DNA of 64,000 nucleotides from Bacillota bacterium (GTDB lineage: Bacteria; Bacillota; Clostridia; Christensenellales; JAEXRW01), in contig JAEXRW010000036.1 in NCBI GenBank assembly GCA_023454175.1, positions 106,805-170,804 of the forward strand. Reading direction: 5' to 3'. Below are positions 16,481-25,516 of the stretch, piece after piece (within the stretch, counting starts at the first letter, position 1; every line of letters starts with the position of its first letter). Below the pieces are notes generated by a model that did not search any database, was not told the DNA's origin, and saw only the letters and a list, made by a program, of their open reading frames with translations. The position numbers and the translations under genes are program-made.

Positions 16481-16683
16481 TTGCCGTCACCCCCTTTGGG
16501 TCATCAGCGTCGGGTTTGGTTCACATTATACCACGTTTTTAATGAGACAGGAGCGCCTCGAGAGTTACTCCGTTAAACCATAGTCTCCATAAAGTAGCAC
16601 AAATGAACTGTCTGTAATATGAGGTCGTTGTAGAGCAGGAGGCGTTCCCCGCAGGTTCATATGATAATGTCCGCAGGACACCG

Positions 16684-16716
16684 CAATTCTTAATTTTAAT
16701 TCTTAATTATTAACTG
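16684..16716. repeat. 7-bp-period array overlapping the GT2 gene end
   Basis: TTAATTC-type units of about 7 bp begin after a GTCC...GGAC hairpin and CCGCAATT head (16660-16686). They encode the last residues, QLIIKN, and the stop codon of the minus-strand glycosyltransferase. Confidence 0.7.
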
Positions 16717-17412
16717 TTTTACCGCCCGTGTGAATACCGGAAACACGATGCACGCCCGCCACCAGAATTTCTGCCACAGGCTGCTCTTTTGGTATCCCGT
16801 CGCGTTCCCCCCGTGCCTTCTGTAGATCACCAGCTTGTCGGGCAGGTAGGTTACCTTTCCGAAAAGCAGCGCCAGCTGCCCCAGCCAGATGTCGTGCATG
16901 GGCACGCTCCGGGAAAAAGGCAGCGCGATATCCCTGATCTTTTTGTTGAATGCCATCGTGCACCCGTGGAAGGAGTTGTGCAGGATATTGCGCAGCATCC
17001 CCGCTCTGGAGCGGTTGAATGCGTAAAAGGAGTCATGCAGCGTGTGCAGGTTCTCGTCCGCCACGATAGCGTCGCTCAGTACCAGGTCAGCCCCGCCCCG
17101 GAATGCGTCCATCACGGTTTTGACTTTACCGGGTACCCATACGTCATCCTGGTCGCACAGGAAGATATAGTCCCCCCCGCACGCCTTTACCGCGTTTTCA
17201 AAGTTGGATACCACACCCTTGCCCGGGTTGCGGATGAGGCGGATGCGCCCGTCCTTCGCGGTGTATTCCTGAACGGTTTGGACGGTGTCGTCCGTGGAGC
17301 CGTCGTCCGAGATGATCAGCTCGTCCTCCGGGTTCAACTGCATGAGGATGCTGTCCATCTGCTCGCGGATGTACCGCGCTCCGTTGTAGCTTGCCATGGC
17401 CACCGATATCAT
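16696..17412 (-). CDS. GT2 glycosyltransferase (second of pair)
   Basis: This 238-residue enzyme has a GT-A fold: SVAMASYNGARYIREQMDSILMQ at the start, ELIISDDGSTDDT, and the DxD-type LCDQDDVWVPGK for metal-nucleotide binding. RSVPMHDIW and IYRRHGGNATG resemble rhamnosyl- and related surface-polysaccharide transferases. The ATG at 17412 overlaps the TGA of the preceding gene (ATGA), indicating translational coupling. Its last six residues (QLIIKN) come from a heptad repeat array, so the C-terminus may have been altered. The two enzymes probably add successive sugars to a lipid-linked glycan. Confidence 0.88.
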   Translation of the reverse strand: MISVAMASYNGARYIREQMDSILMQLNPEDELIISDDGSTDDTVQTVQEYTAKDGRIRLIRNPGKGVVSNFENAVKACGGDYIFLCDQDDVWVPGKVKTVMDAFRGGADLVLSDAIVADENLHTLHDSFYAFNRSRAGMLRNILHNSFHGCTMAFNKKIRDIALPFSRSVPMHDIWLGQLALLFGKVTYLPDKLVIYRRHGGNATGYQKSSLWQKFWWRACIVFPVFTRAVKQLIIKN

Positions 17413-18287
17413 GGTTGCGACCGCCTTTTCTTCAAAGAATTTGCGGCCAGTTTGCCAGCCAGCCTTAGTTGTATGCCCAGGTAGACGAGCGGAAATAGTA
17501 ATGCCTTCCCCGTCTTCCCGTACCGTTTCTTGAAAAACGTCCACATCCCCGCGTGGAAGGCCTTGATGTGGATGGGGTTGCTGTAGCCCCCGCTCGCGCC
17601 GATGATGTGCGTGCACTGCGCCTCGGGCACATAGGATACCTGCCATCCTTCCTGATGCAGCCGCCAGCACAGGTCCACGTCCTCTATGTACATGAAGTAT
17701 TTTTCGTCAAATCCGCCGCCCACGTCTGCCAGCGCCTCACGCCGCAGCATCATGCAGCAGCCCGAGACCCAGTCCACCGGCGTGTCTTGGTCCCTGCACA
17801 GGTCCTCCATCATGTACTCCCGTGTCCGTTTGTTCTTTGGGGCCAGCTTGCCGATGAAGGCGTGGAAAAAAGCCGAGGAGATGGAGAGGAAGCGCCTGCA
17901 GGAAGCCTGCACGCTCCCGTCCGCGTTTTTAACCAGTGGTCCCGCCGCCCCCACGCCCGGGTTTCGCTGCATAAATGTCAATAGCTTTTCCGCCGCGTCC
18001 TCAAAAAGGAAGGCGTCCGTATTGAGCAGCAGCGCGTAGGGCGTTTCCAGTTTCTTCAGCGCCGCGTTGTTCCCCCGCCCGAATCCCGCGTTTTCCGGCA
18101 GTGCGATGGTCTCCACTTCGGGATATTTTGAATGCAGCAGCTCCACCGAGCCGTCCCGCGAGGCGTTGTCCACCACCACGGTGTGTATCAGGGGCGCGCA
18201 CGTGCTGCGTCCGATGTGCGCCAGGCACTTCTCCAGCAGTTCCTTCGTATTGTAATTGACGATGATAGCCGTGATCTGTTTCTCCAA
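17409..18287 (-). CDS. GT2 glycosyltransferase, rhamnosyltransferase-like (first of pair)
   Basis: This 292-residue GT-A enzyme of the WbbL/RfbF-like group has TAIIVNYNTKELLEKCL, VVVDNASRDGS, ENAGFGRGNN, LLLNTDAFL (the DxD equivalent), WVSGCCMMLRREAL, and FMYIEDVDLCWRL carrying the catalytic acidic residues. The start is probably TTG at 18287, with AAAGGAGAG 6 bp upstream; the next in-frame ATG is deep inside the domain. It is translationally coupled to the downstream glycosyltransferase. Acceptor and donor are not deducible. Confidence 0.88.
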   Translation of the reverse strand: MEKQITAIIVNYNTKELLEKCLAHIGRSTCAPLIHTVVVDNASRDGSVELLHSKYPEVETIALPENAGFGRGNNAALKKLETPYALLLNTDAFLFEDAAEKLLTFMQRNPGVGAAGPLVKNADGSVQASCRRFLSISSAFFHAFIGKLAPKNKRTREYMMEDLCRDQDTPVDWVSGCCMMLRREALADVGGGFDEKYFMYIEDVDLCWRLHQEGWQVSYVPEAQCTHIIGASGGYSNPIHIKAFHAGMWTFFKKRYGKTGKALLFPLVYLGIQLRLAGKLAANSLKKRRSQP

Positions 18288-18471
18288 TTGTCTCTCCTTT
18301 TGTAACAAAAGCGTCTCTTCTTTGGCTCCGCTAAGCCATATATTATAGAACCAGCTTATGGGATGAATTTCCGCCTATTGTGTTCCTGCAGCGTCGCTCG
18401 TTCTTGAGATGTTTCCCCCGCAGGGTCATAAATCTTGTCCAACAGGAAGCATTGCCTTCCGTTGCATACCA

Positions 18472-18510
18472 TAATTCTCAATTCTCAATTTTCAATTCTC
18501 AATTATAAAT
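18472..18510. repeat. 7-bp-period array beyond the terminator
   Basis: TTCTCAA/TTTTCAA units lie just 3' of the terminator of the minus-strand lipoprotein gene. A CATTGCC...GTTGCATACC head precedes the array. Confidence 0.7.
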
Positions 18511-18520
18511 AATTATACAT

Positions 18521-18547
18521 AAAAGAGGGCAGGTTGTCTGCCCTCTT
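18521..18547 (-). terminator. Terminator of lipoprotein gene 18568-19404
   Basis: AAGAGGGCAG/CTGCCCTCTT with a 5-base loop is followed on the minus strand by TTATG. It lies 21 bp after the stop codon. Confidence 0.75.
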
Positions 18548-18567
18548 GCTGTATCGGCGGTTTGCTG

Positions 18568-19404
18568 CTATTGTCCGCTGGAAGGGTCGGGCGACACGTT
18601 GTCGCTTGGCGACGCGTCGTCGCTTGGATCTGCGCCGTCGTCTTCCATGTCGATCACGTTGCCCTCGATCCTGGTGGTCGTCTTGCCGTCGAGGGTCGTC
18701 TTGTACAGGCCCGTGTACAGGTCCTCTCCCGTCGGGGTCGTCAGGTCTACGGTATAGGTGATCATGCCGTCCGAGATATCGCTGATGGATATGATCGTTA
18801 CATATTGCTTGCCGATCTTGCTCTCGATGTCATTCTGGTCAGGCAGCGCGATGGGCAGGGTCGTCACATTTTCGCATGCCAGGTCCGATACGTAGATCAC
18901 GCTGTCCCCGCCTGCGGTGAAATACATCGTCTGGCTCCCCGGGGGTACGAAGCGGTACATGTCGCTGTATTCCAGTTTCTTTGCGTTCGTGCCGTCCAGG
19001 TCCAGCCGCGTTGTGCTATTGTACTGGTTGTCATCCTGGTCCTGTACATAGGAGTCCAAGTAAATATAATTGCCGATGATCTGGAATCCGTCCCCCTGCA
19101 CCCCGAGGTTTGTGTCGTTGCTTCCGTCCAGCTTCTGCCTGTGCAGCGGCGGCGCCTCGCCGTTGTCCATCGAGACCGGGTCGTTGTAGTCCAGGTAATA
19201 CTGCCACTCGCCCGCTACCGTCATTCCGTCTTCCGGGTCCGCCGTGTCCGTACTGTCGGTAGCCATCGCGGATATATCCCCGTTTGCTGTTCCGGACGGC
19301 GCCGGTGTGTTCTGCGCATTTGCCGGCGCGCTGCATCCTGCCATCAGCGCTGCTGCGATCAATGCAGCCAACAGGATCGCGAGTCTCTTTTTCATTTTCC
19401 TCAT
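18568..19404 (-). CDS. Lipoprotein, beta-rich, paralogue of next gene
   Basis: This 278-residue protein has a signal peptide with lipobox LMAGCS, an Ala/Thr/Ser/Asp-rich linker to about residue 60, and a domain with repeated display-type motifs (WQYYLDYNDP, QIIGNYIYLDS, SDMYRFVPPGSQTMYF, ISDGMITYTVD) like DUF5050/prolow-density beta-propeller proteins. It shares the pattern IYVSDLACENV...LPIALPD with IYTADLACENVQPLKVEIPD in the next gene, so the two are paralogues. The tail is Asp/Ser/Pro-rich. The start could be ATG 19404 or 19395. Function unknown; extracytoplasmic. Confidence 0.75.
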   Translation of the reverse strand: MRKMKKRLAILLAALIAAALMAGCSAPANAQNTPAPSGTANGDISAMATDSTDTADPEDGMTVAGEWQYYLDYNDPVSMDNGEAPPLHRQKLDGSNDTNLGVQGDGFQIIGNYIYLDSYVQDQDDNQYNSTTRLDLDGTNAKKLEYSDMYRFVPPGSQTMYFTAGGDSVIYVSDLACENVTTLPIALPDQNDIESKIGKQYVTIISISDISDGMITYTVDLTTPTGEDLYTGLYKTTLDGKTTTRIEGNVIDMEDDGADPSDDASPSDNVSPDPSSGQ

Positions 19405-19534
19405 CTGGCCTTTCCCAAAATAGTTCCGCTTCAAATATTCGCTGTGAGCAGACAGTCTGAAGCATGTGCATCATACCACATTTTTGCCCGTTTGAAAACT
19501 ATCGCATTATATTCTTAATATGTTTTTAATATTT

Positions 19535-19560
19535 TAAAAGGATGGGGTTTCCATCCTTTT
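19535..19560 (-). terminator. Terminator of lipoprotein gene 19695-20480
   Basis: AAAAGGATGG/CCATCCTTTT with a 6-base loop lies 135 bp after the stop codon; it could act in either direction. Confidence 0.65.
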
Positions 19561-19694
19561 ATCCTTGCCCTGCTCTGCAGGTTTTATGAATCAGGGTGTT
19601 TCTGCACATGTTCCTGCATGGATGCTGTTTTTTTCGACGGTTTTTCATAAGGTGCATCCCCATGTTTTACCGCTCGGCCTCCGTTCGTATACGG

Positions 19695-20480
19695 CTAGAT
19701 CGTGATGTCGCTGTAACTTCCTTCATCCAGCTTTTCCACCTTGCTCCCGTCCAGGTTCACGCGGTAACGCCCGTTGTACAGCAGGCTCGGCTGCTTGTCC
19801 GCCACCTGGTAGATGAAATTGATCCACCCGTCCTGTACGTTCTGCACAGTCAGCAGCCCGATCTGGTCTGCAGCATCCTTCAGGTCTTCGGCGATGGTCT
19901 CGGCGTCCGGTATCTCCACTTTCAGTGGCTGCACATTTTCACAGGCCAGGTCTGCAGTGTAGATAGTCATGTCGTTGAAGCATGTGAAATACAATTTTCC
20001 GCCCACAGCCAGCAGGGTCATGTCGGTATAGTCCATGGCTTTTTTGTCCCCGCCCGAAAGGTCGTAGCGGTACGTCTTCCAATGGATGAAGCCGCCGTCC
20101 TTGCTGCTGTCCAGATGGGCGTATATGTAGTTCCCGTAGATGCTGAATTTAAAGCACGGCACATCCAGGCGGATGTCTTCGGTGCCCTTCTTCCTGTGGA
20201 TGTAATAGGCCTCGAAGCCGTTCAGCTTTGTCGGCGCATTCATGTTGAGGGAATACTCCCAATCCCCCACTGTGGTCTTGTAGGTCGGGTCGCCGCCTGC
20301 GTCCGGCGTCTGGTCCGGCACCGGGGTCACGCTGGTGGGTGCCGTGCTGGTAGGCGTCGCGCCTGCACCGGACGTAGCGCTCGCATTGGCGGATGCAGCG
20401 GCCGGTTTGGTGTCCCCGCACCCGGACAGCATCGCGGCCAGCAGCACCAAACTGGCCACTGTTATGAAAAATCGTTTCAT
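19695..20480 (-). CDS. Lipoprotein, paralogue of preceding gene
   Basis: This 261-residue protein has signal peptide and lipobox MLSGCG near residue 22, a 45-residue Ala/Ser/Thr/Pro linker, and a domain with VGDWEYSLNMNAP, SIYGNYIYAHLDS, AVGGKLYFTCFND and YTADLACENVQPL, matching its neighbour at 18568. The repeated short beta motifs (IYGNYIY, GGKLYF, GWINFIY) suggest a propeller-like sensor or structural domain. Each of the pair has its own terminator. Expected on the outer face of the membrane; no function assigned. Confidence 0.75.
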   Translation of the reverse strand: MKRFFITVASLVLLAAMLSGCGDTKPAAASANASATSGAGATPTSTAPTSVTPVPDQTPDAGGDPTYKTTVGDWEYSLNMNAPTKLNGFEAYYIHRKKGTEDIRLDVPCFKFSIYGNYIYAHLDSSKDGGFIHWKTYRYDLSGGDKKAMDYTDMTLLAVGGKLYFTCFNDMTIYTADLACENVQPLKVEIPDAETIAEDLKDAADQIGLLTVQNVQDGWINFIYQVADKQPSLLYNGRYRVNLDGSKVEKLDEGSYSDITI

Positions 20481-20740
20481 CGATCTGTAAAACTCCTTCT
20501 TTGGCTTCCGATAGCCTGATATCGTATGTATTCTAACACTATGTCGGCGTTTTCTTCAATAATAAGCGCGATTTGTTTAAATGTATATAGTGGTAAATCA
20601 AGATGCCAGGGGACCTTCGCTTCGTCAAACTGCCGTGCAGCTGCTTTGACTGTTTTCACAGTGTTGCTTGTTTAACTTTATACTCCCAAATAAATAGACG
20701 AACTGCCTCCATACGATCATGCCCAATGTGCATTTTGCCT

Positions 20741-21116
20741 TTGTACATTGTATCGCATCCCAGCAGGGCGCAATGCATGGCTCCCCTATTAGGGGAGCTG
20801 CCGTCTTCTGACGGCTGAGGGGTTTGAAACATGCCCGCAGGAATCCCATAGCTGTAATTGTTGATTCCAAACTGCTTATACCCCCGCAAGGCCATATTTG
20901 TTATGCCGAAGGCATTCCGCCATTGTACATTGTATCGCATCCCAGCAGGGCGCAATACAGGCTCCCCTATTAGGGGAGCTGCCGTCTTCTGACGGCTGAG
21001 GGGTTTGAAACATGCCCGCAGGAATCCCATAGCTGTAATTGTTGATTCCCAACTGCTTATACCCCCGCAGGACCATATTTGTTATGCCGAAGGCATTCCG
21101 CCATTGTACATTGTAA
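20741..21116. repeat. 182-bp tandem repeat, two copies plus partial
   Basis: The unit from TTGTACATTGTATCGCAT recurs at 20741 and 20923 with only a few changes (step 182 bp). Each contains the hairpin GCTCCCCT/AGGGGAGC, a GCCGTC/GACGGC hairpin, and a GCCGAAGGC hairpin with a (ATTGTAC)n heptad run at the junction. A third heptad run ends the block at about 21131. Nothing in the block looks coding. The rest of 20481-20740 is also gene-free. Confidence 0.85.
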
Positions 21117-21179
21117 ATTGTACATTGTACATTTGAATTTCCACATGGCACCCATAATTATAAATTATTCATTAATCGA

Positions 21180-22304
21180 TTACCGGTATTTAATGATGGC
21201 CTCTATCATTGCCTCGATGTTCTCCGGAGGCGTCCCCGCCTGGATGTTGTGCGAAGGCGCCAGCACGTACCCGCCGTCCTTCCCCATCGTTTCGACCAAG
21301 GTTTTGATGGTGGTATCGATCTCCGCCGGCGTCCCCGTGGGCAGCAGCTTCTGCACGTCGATGGCCCCCCAGAAGGAGATGTCCTGCCCGAATTCCCGTT
21401 TTAATCGCACAGGGTCCATGTCCTTTGCCGGGGTCTGTATAGAGTCCAATATGTCGATCCCCGTTTCGACCAGGTCCGGCAGCAGTTCATACACCGACCC
21501 GCAGCTGTGGTGAAATATCTTTGCCTTCGTCCTGCTCTTGATGTACCCGTAGATGCGCGCATGGTGCTTCTTCAGCATCTTCCGGTACAGGTCTTTCGAG
21601 AGGATGCTCCTGTCCTGCATCCCCAGGTCATCCCCGTGGCACACCACGTCCACGTTATCATCGCCGATCTCACTCAGGTACGCGTCCCAGTACTGGATGC
21701 CCAGGTCCGTGGTCTTCTCGAGCAATGCCTCCGCCAGCTCCGGGTCGCACTGCATGTCCGCCAGGAAATCCGGCCATCCCCGCACCCACAGCGCCATCTC
21801 AAAGGGCCCCGGGTAGCAGATGTCCGCCACGATAGCCTTATCACCGGATTGAACGTAGGCCTCCGCCTTTTGCCGCAGTCCCCGTACCCGTCCCTTGTCA
21901 TACGGGTCGGGCCAGCTCGTCTTTTCGATATCCTGCAGCGTGATGTCACCTTCCAAAGGCCTTTTCACGCAGTCGTAATAATATTTCACAGGGACGAGCA
22001 GCGCCCCGGTCTCATCGTAGAAGGAGCCGTCCTGGTTCTTGATGGATTTGTCATTGTCCGGCATCCCCATCCGCAGCGTCGCGAAGTCCTCCCCCAGCCG
22101 GGTTTTGATAGAAGCGGGGGTTTCCACCGCGCCCATCGTGAAGTGCGTGAAGGTAGGTTCTGTCACGGGGTAACCCATGTACCGTTCGTAATCCTCTTTG
22201 GCAAACCGCGTCAGGCAGTCAACGATCGTCACACCCAAAGCGATAGGCGTCCTGTCCGGCTGCCTGTGCGCCAGCGCCGCTTTAACCCGTTCTCTTCCGT
22301 TCAC
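21180..22304 (-). CDS. Uroporphyrinogen decarboxylase-family protein (MtaA/UroD-like)
   Basis: This 374-residue protein has the URO-D fold signatures seen in corrinoid-linked methyltransferases and uncharacterised Clostridia proteins: NGRERVKAALAHRQPDRTPI at the start, DICYPGPFEMALWVRGWPDFLADM, HGDDLG, KIFHHSCGSVYELLPDLVETGIDILDSIQ, and a final GGYVLAPSHNIQAGTPPENIEAM. The HxCG motif could bind zinc, as in methyltransferases. It is probably not the haem-pathway enzyme, because no haem genes are near. The start ATG lies at 22304 without a strong Shine-Dalgarno site. Substrate unknown. Confidence 0.85.
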   Translation of the reverse strand: MNGRERVKAALAHRQPDRTPIALGVTIVDCLTRFAKEDYERYMGYPVTEPTFTHFTMGAVETPASIKTRLGEDFATLRMGMPDNDKSIKNQDGSFYDETGALLVPVKYYYDCVKRPLEGDITLQDIEKTSWPDPYDKGRVRGLRQKAEAYVQSGDKAIVADICYPGPFEMALWVRGWPDFLADMQCDPELAEALLEKTTDLGIQYWDAYLSEIGDDNVDVVCHGDDLGMQDRSILSKDLYRKMLKKHHARIYGYIKSRTKAKIFHHSCGSVYELLPDLVETGIDILDSIQTPAKDMDPVRLKREFGQDISFWGAIDVQKLLPTGTPAEIDTTIKTLVETMGKDGGYVLAPSHNIQAGTPPENIEAMIEAIIKYR

Positions 22305-22459
22305 TCATATCACCTCTGTATTTTTCAATGATATGATACCATATTCCGGCACGGAGTAACCAGAGATGTATGCAGTATGCCTGCATAATAACCGCCCTGA
22401 TATACTTTCTGATTAGATAAGCTCTTATCTATGTAAGCGGTAGGCTGAACTGTACCGTA

Positions 22460-22484
22460 GGGGTCGCTGCCCACAGCGACCCGT
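22460..22484. repeat. Perfect hairpin repeat
   Basis: GGGTCGCTG/CAGCGACCC with a 4-base loop, preceded by TAGG. Related TGTAGGGG...-type hairpins occur at 31829-31858 and near 56592. The remaining bases of 22305-22552 hold nothing I can support. Confidence 0.5.
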
Positions 22485-22552
22485 TCCTGACTGCCGGCTG
22501 CTAAAACTGGGACCATCCACTTGTGTATAGTCTTGGAGAGATGCAGCGTATA

Positions 22553-22580
22553 GAAAAAGGGCGGTTTGTCCTTCCGCCCC
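22553..22580 (-). terminator. Terminator of the zinc-ribbon gene
   Basis: The minus strand reads GGGCGG, a 9-base loop, CCGCCC, then TTTTTC, about 40 bp beyond the stop codon. Confidence 0.75.
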
Positions 22581-22617
22581 TATTATGTCATTGTAATATC
22601 TGTGATCAATAATCTTT

Positions 22618-23682
22618 TTAATTGAGGAAAAGCCAGCTCTTCAGGCTCTTCTCCACCTTGCTCTTGCTCATCCCCGCGTCGCAGAATTTGGAGTACAGGA
22701 ATTTGATGGCGCGCCAGTCCATCTCCCCCAGTTCCTGCTTGGATCCATCCAGGATGCTCGCCTTCACGTTGGAGTCGTTCAGCGGCCCCATGGCATGCAT
22801 GAATTCATGGAGGATCAGGTAGCGCCGGTATTCCGGCGTGGTATCCGTGGCGATGCCCACCTGCACCTTCGTCAGCTGATATCTGCCGTTCCAGTTCATG
22901 TATGTATAGCCCCGGTTTCCCGCCACATAGCCTTTTATGTATTTGCCCAGCTGCGACTGTTTGACGAAATAGACCTGGCAGTTCCCCCCGCTTTTCACGA
23001 TGGAGATCTTGGGTACCCTGGGTATTTTGTTCAGCTTTGCGATGAAGTCCTTCAGGATCGCCAGGTCTTCGCTCGTATAGCTCCCGTGCAGCTGCACCTT
23101 CACCTTCTTCTCCCAGCGTTTCACATACCCCTGTCCGACGTTCCCGTACTCCGAATAGCAGGCCACACGGGTGAAGTATGGGACAAACTGCGCATCCGTC
23201 AGCGTTGCGGGTGTGGGGGAAGGTTTCGCCGTCTGCGTCTTTGCCGCCGCGCTGGCTGTGATAGTCGCCTTCGGTTTTGTGGAGGAACGGGGGCTGGATG
23301 CGGGCTGCCCCAGCGCGTTGGCCAATATGATGATCAGTACGGCAAGGCCGATGCATCCGAATATCGTTCCCAGTATCGCGCCCGTGTGCTTTTTCTTAGG
23401 TGGTGGCCCGCCTGCCTGGGGACCGGCTGTATTTGGCAGATCGGGATATGCGGGCACGCCGGGATATGCGGGTATGTCGGGATATGCAGGTATATCCAGA
23501 TATGCGCTCGCATCCTCAGGCGGTATCGGTGATGCTTCTTCTGCATCTGGAGCAGGTGGAGCGGCTGTATCCGTATCCCGCTTGGTATCTTCGGGTTCCG
23601 TGCCTTCTGCCAGGTTGTAACCGCATTTTCTGCAGAATACATCATCCCCGTCTGCAAAAGAACCGCATTTTGAACAATACAT
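22618..23682 (-). CDS. Zinc-ribbon membrane protein with extracytoplasmic putative metallopeptidase domain
   Basis: This 354-residue protein has four parts. Residues 1-25 form a zinc ribbon (CSKCG...CRKCG). Next is a Pro/Tyr repeat linker with PAYPDI-type hexapeptides. One membrane segment follows (about residues 103-127), then a Ser/Thr/Pro linker and a C-terminal domain of about 190 residues with LILHEFMHAMGPLND, an HExxH-like motif in the form HEFMH followed by a Gly turn. This resembles DUF2927-type putative metalloproteases. GGGGGGA lies 5 bp before the ATG at 23682. Topology: zinc ribbon inside, peptidase-like domain outside. Confidence 0.75.
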   Translation of the reverse strand: MYCSKCGSFADGDDVFCRKCGYNLAEGTEPEDTKRDTDTAAPPAPDAEEASPIPPEDASAYLDIPAYPDIPAYPGVPAYPDLPNTAGPQAGGPPPKKKHTGAILGTIFGCIGLAVLIIILANALGQPASSPRSSTKPKATITASAAAKTQTAKPSPTPATLTDAQFVPYFTRVACYSEYGNVGQGYVKRWEKKVKVQLHGSYTSEDLAILKDFIAKLNKIPRVPKISIVKSGGNCQVYFVKQSQLGKYIKGYVAGNRGYTYMNWNGRYQLTKVQVGIATDTTPEYRRYLILHEFMHAMGPLNDSNVKASILDGSKQELGEMDWRAIKFLYSKFCDAGMSKSKVEKSLKSWLFLN

Positions 23683-23892
23683 ATCTATCCCCCCTGTTTG
23701 TAGCACTAACCAATATTACCACATCTACCCTGTTTATTGTCTAAAATTATTCTATATTCTGGTTACGGTTGTATTTTCTCACCATCCGGTTGATTTGTTT
23801 ACGTACCCGGCCCATGGTGAGGGAGTAAATCAGTTTGTTTACGCCCAGTGAAATGCATGGTCCTCATTTCGGCGGCCCATTCGGCCTCTGCT

Positions 23893-23932
23893 GCAGGGGC
23901 GGTGACGAGCGTATATCCCCAGCCGCCCCTGC
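23893..23932. repeat. Long-loop hairpin repeat
   Basis: Perfect arms GCAGGGGCGG and CCGCCCCTGC enclose 20 bases. This GC-rich intergenic hairpin belongs to the TGTAGGGGC family seen elsewhere in the window. The rest of 23683-24069 has only the expected promoter region, with TATAAT near 24031. Confidence 0.5.
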
Positions 23933-24069
23933 CTGCCCGTTTAGATGACCGTATGGGAGATCAATGCTTCTCCTCCGTTTTGTTTACAGTTTTTACACAT
24001 TTTCCTGTACCTTTATCCGCTTATATTTGATATAATGTTTTTACTTGTGTAAAAAGGAGATTTTTTCCC

Positions 24070-25416
24070 ATGAAAAAACGAATGATACGCGCCGGTGCGA
24101 TACTCCTGTGCCTGGTCGTTGTGGCCGGCCTTTCCCTTACAGGCTGCGGCCCCGCCCCCGTCAAGATCGGCAAGGTTTACGGCGGAGATATTACCTCCAA
24201 AGATTTGGAGTATATGGTCAACGGCTACTGCTGGTATACAGGCTATGACAAAAATGCAATCCTGACGAACGCCGATGAGGCCAAAATGTTCTATGAACAG
24301 ATGCTGGACCAGCTCGTGGAGTTCAAGATTGCAAAGAAAAAGGCCGACGAGCAAAAGATCGTCCTCTCGGCCGATGAGGTCAAGGCCATCGATACCGATT
24401 TGAAATCCCGCCTGGATGAAGCGATCGCCCCGCTAGAGAGCAGTTACGCGGATATCGCCAAGACCAAATCCTCCGTCGATCCCAAAAAGGAGGCCCAGAA
24501 GGCCCTGGACGAGCAGATGCAGAAAAACGGTTTCAATACCGAGGACATGCGCCGCTTCCTGACGGATATCAAGATCTACCAGGCGGTATACAAAAAAGTG
24601 CAGGAAACAGTCACGCTATCCGATGCCGAGCTGAAGGACGGCTATGACAAACTGGTAGAAACGCAGACGGAGACCTTCAAGAACCTCGCGGCGTACGAAT
24701 ACACCAAGGGCATGGCGGAACAGGGCCAGGGCGATCCCGTGGTTTATACTCCCGTAGGCAACCGCTATGTCAAGCACATCCTCATCACCCTGCCCCAGGA
24801 CCTGGTCACCCAGATCCAGCAGGCCGCCGATGAAACCGCCAAAAAGAAGCTTCGCGATGATAACCTGCCCTCCATCAAGGGAAAGGCGGATGAAGTGCTC
24901 GCCAAGGTCCAGGCCGGCCAGGATTTCGATGCGCTCATGGCGGAGTACGGCCAGGACCCCGGCATGCAGAGCGAACCTGCCAAGACCAAAGGCTACGAGA
25001 TCAATACCGAGACTGGCTTTGTACCGGAGTTCAAAACCGCCGCGCTGGCTCTCGCCAAGATCGGGGATACCACCGGCCTCGTCGCCACGGATTATGGCTA
25101 CCACATCATCAAATACGTCGGGGACGTCCCCTCGGGCCCCGTTCCCTTTGACCAGGTGAAGGAAACGCTGAAGACCAGCCTGCTGGCCGCGAAAAAGAGC
25201 AAGACCTGGGAGGATACCATCACCCAGTGGAAAAAGGATGCCGGCGCCGAGACTGATATCAGCAAGATGCCGCTGCCTTCCTTCTCCCCCTCCCCCTCTC
25301 CTTCCGTAGAACCTTCCGGCGCACCTGCACCCTCCGGTTCCACAGCGCCCGAGTCCGCGGCTCCGTCCGCATCTGCGGAGACATCACCTGCCGCCTCGCC
25401 CACGCCTTCGAAGTGA
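24070..25416 (+). CDS. PrsA-like foldase / parvulin peptidyl-prolyl isomerase lipoprotein
   Basis: This 448-residue protein has signal peptide and lipobox SLTGCG near residue 26, a SurA/PrsA-like helical N domain rich in Lys/Glu (about residues 40-220), and a parvulin (PpiC) domain at about 230-355 with VKHILITLP, GQDFDALMAEYGQDPG, GYEIN...FVPEFKTAALAL and TDYGYHIIKYVG. A Ser/Pro/Ala tail of about 60 residues may span or bind the wall. Foldases of this type help exported proteins fold at the membrane-wall interface. AAAAAGGAG lies about 10 bp before the ATG. Confidence 0.92.
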   Translation: MKKRMIRAGAILLCLVVVAGLSLTGCGPAPVKIGKVYGGDITSKDLEYMVNGYCWYTGYDKNAILTNADEAKMFYEQMLDQLVEFKIAKKKADEQKIVLSADEVKAIDTDLKSRLDEAIAPLESSYADIAKTKSSVDPKKEAQKALDEQMQKNGFNTEDMRRFLTDIKIYQAVYKKVQETVTLSDAELKDGYDKLVETQTETFKNLAAYEYTKGMAEQGQGDPVVYTPVGNRYVKHILITLPQDLVTQIQQAADETAKKKLRDDNLPSIKGKADEVLAKVQAGQDFDALMAEYGQDPGMQSEPAKTKGYEINTETGFVPEFKTAALALAKIGDTTGLVATDYGYHIIKYVGDVPSGPVPFDQVKETLKTSLLAAKKSKTWEDTITQWKKDAGAETDISKMPLPSFSPSPSPSVEPSGAPAPSGSTAPESAAPSASAETSPAASPTPSK

Positions 25417-25442
25417 TGCTTCTAAGTACCTGAATGAATATC

Positions 25443-25476
25443 AAAGCCCCGCACAGTATCTCCTTGCGGGGCTTTT
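25443..25476 (+). terminator. Terminator after the prsA-like gene
   Basis: AAAGCCCCGCA/TGCGGGGCTTTT with an 11-base loop and T tail. Confidence 0.85.
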
Positions 25477-25516
25477 CTTTGTCTGGAAAAGGAAACAGGT
25501 TATGTATGACGGCCGG

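Noticed and set aside
20741..21116. Small genes in the tandem repeats
   Set aside because: Frames run through near-identical repeat units, have no ribosome sites, and match no family.
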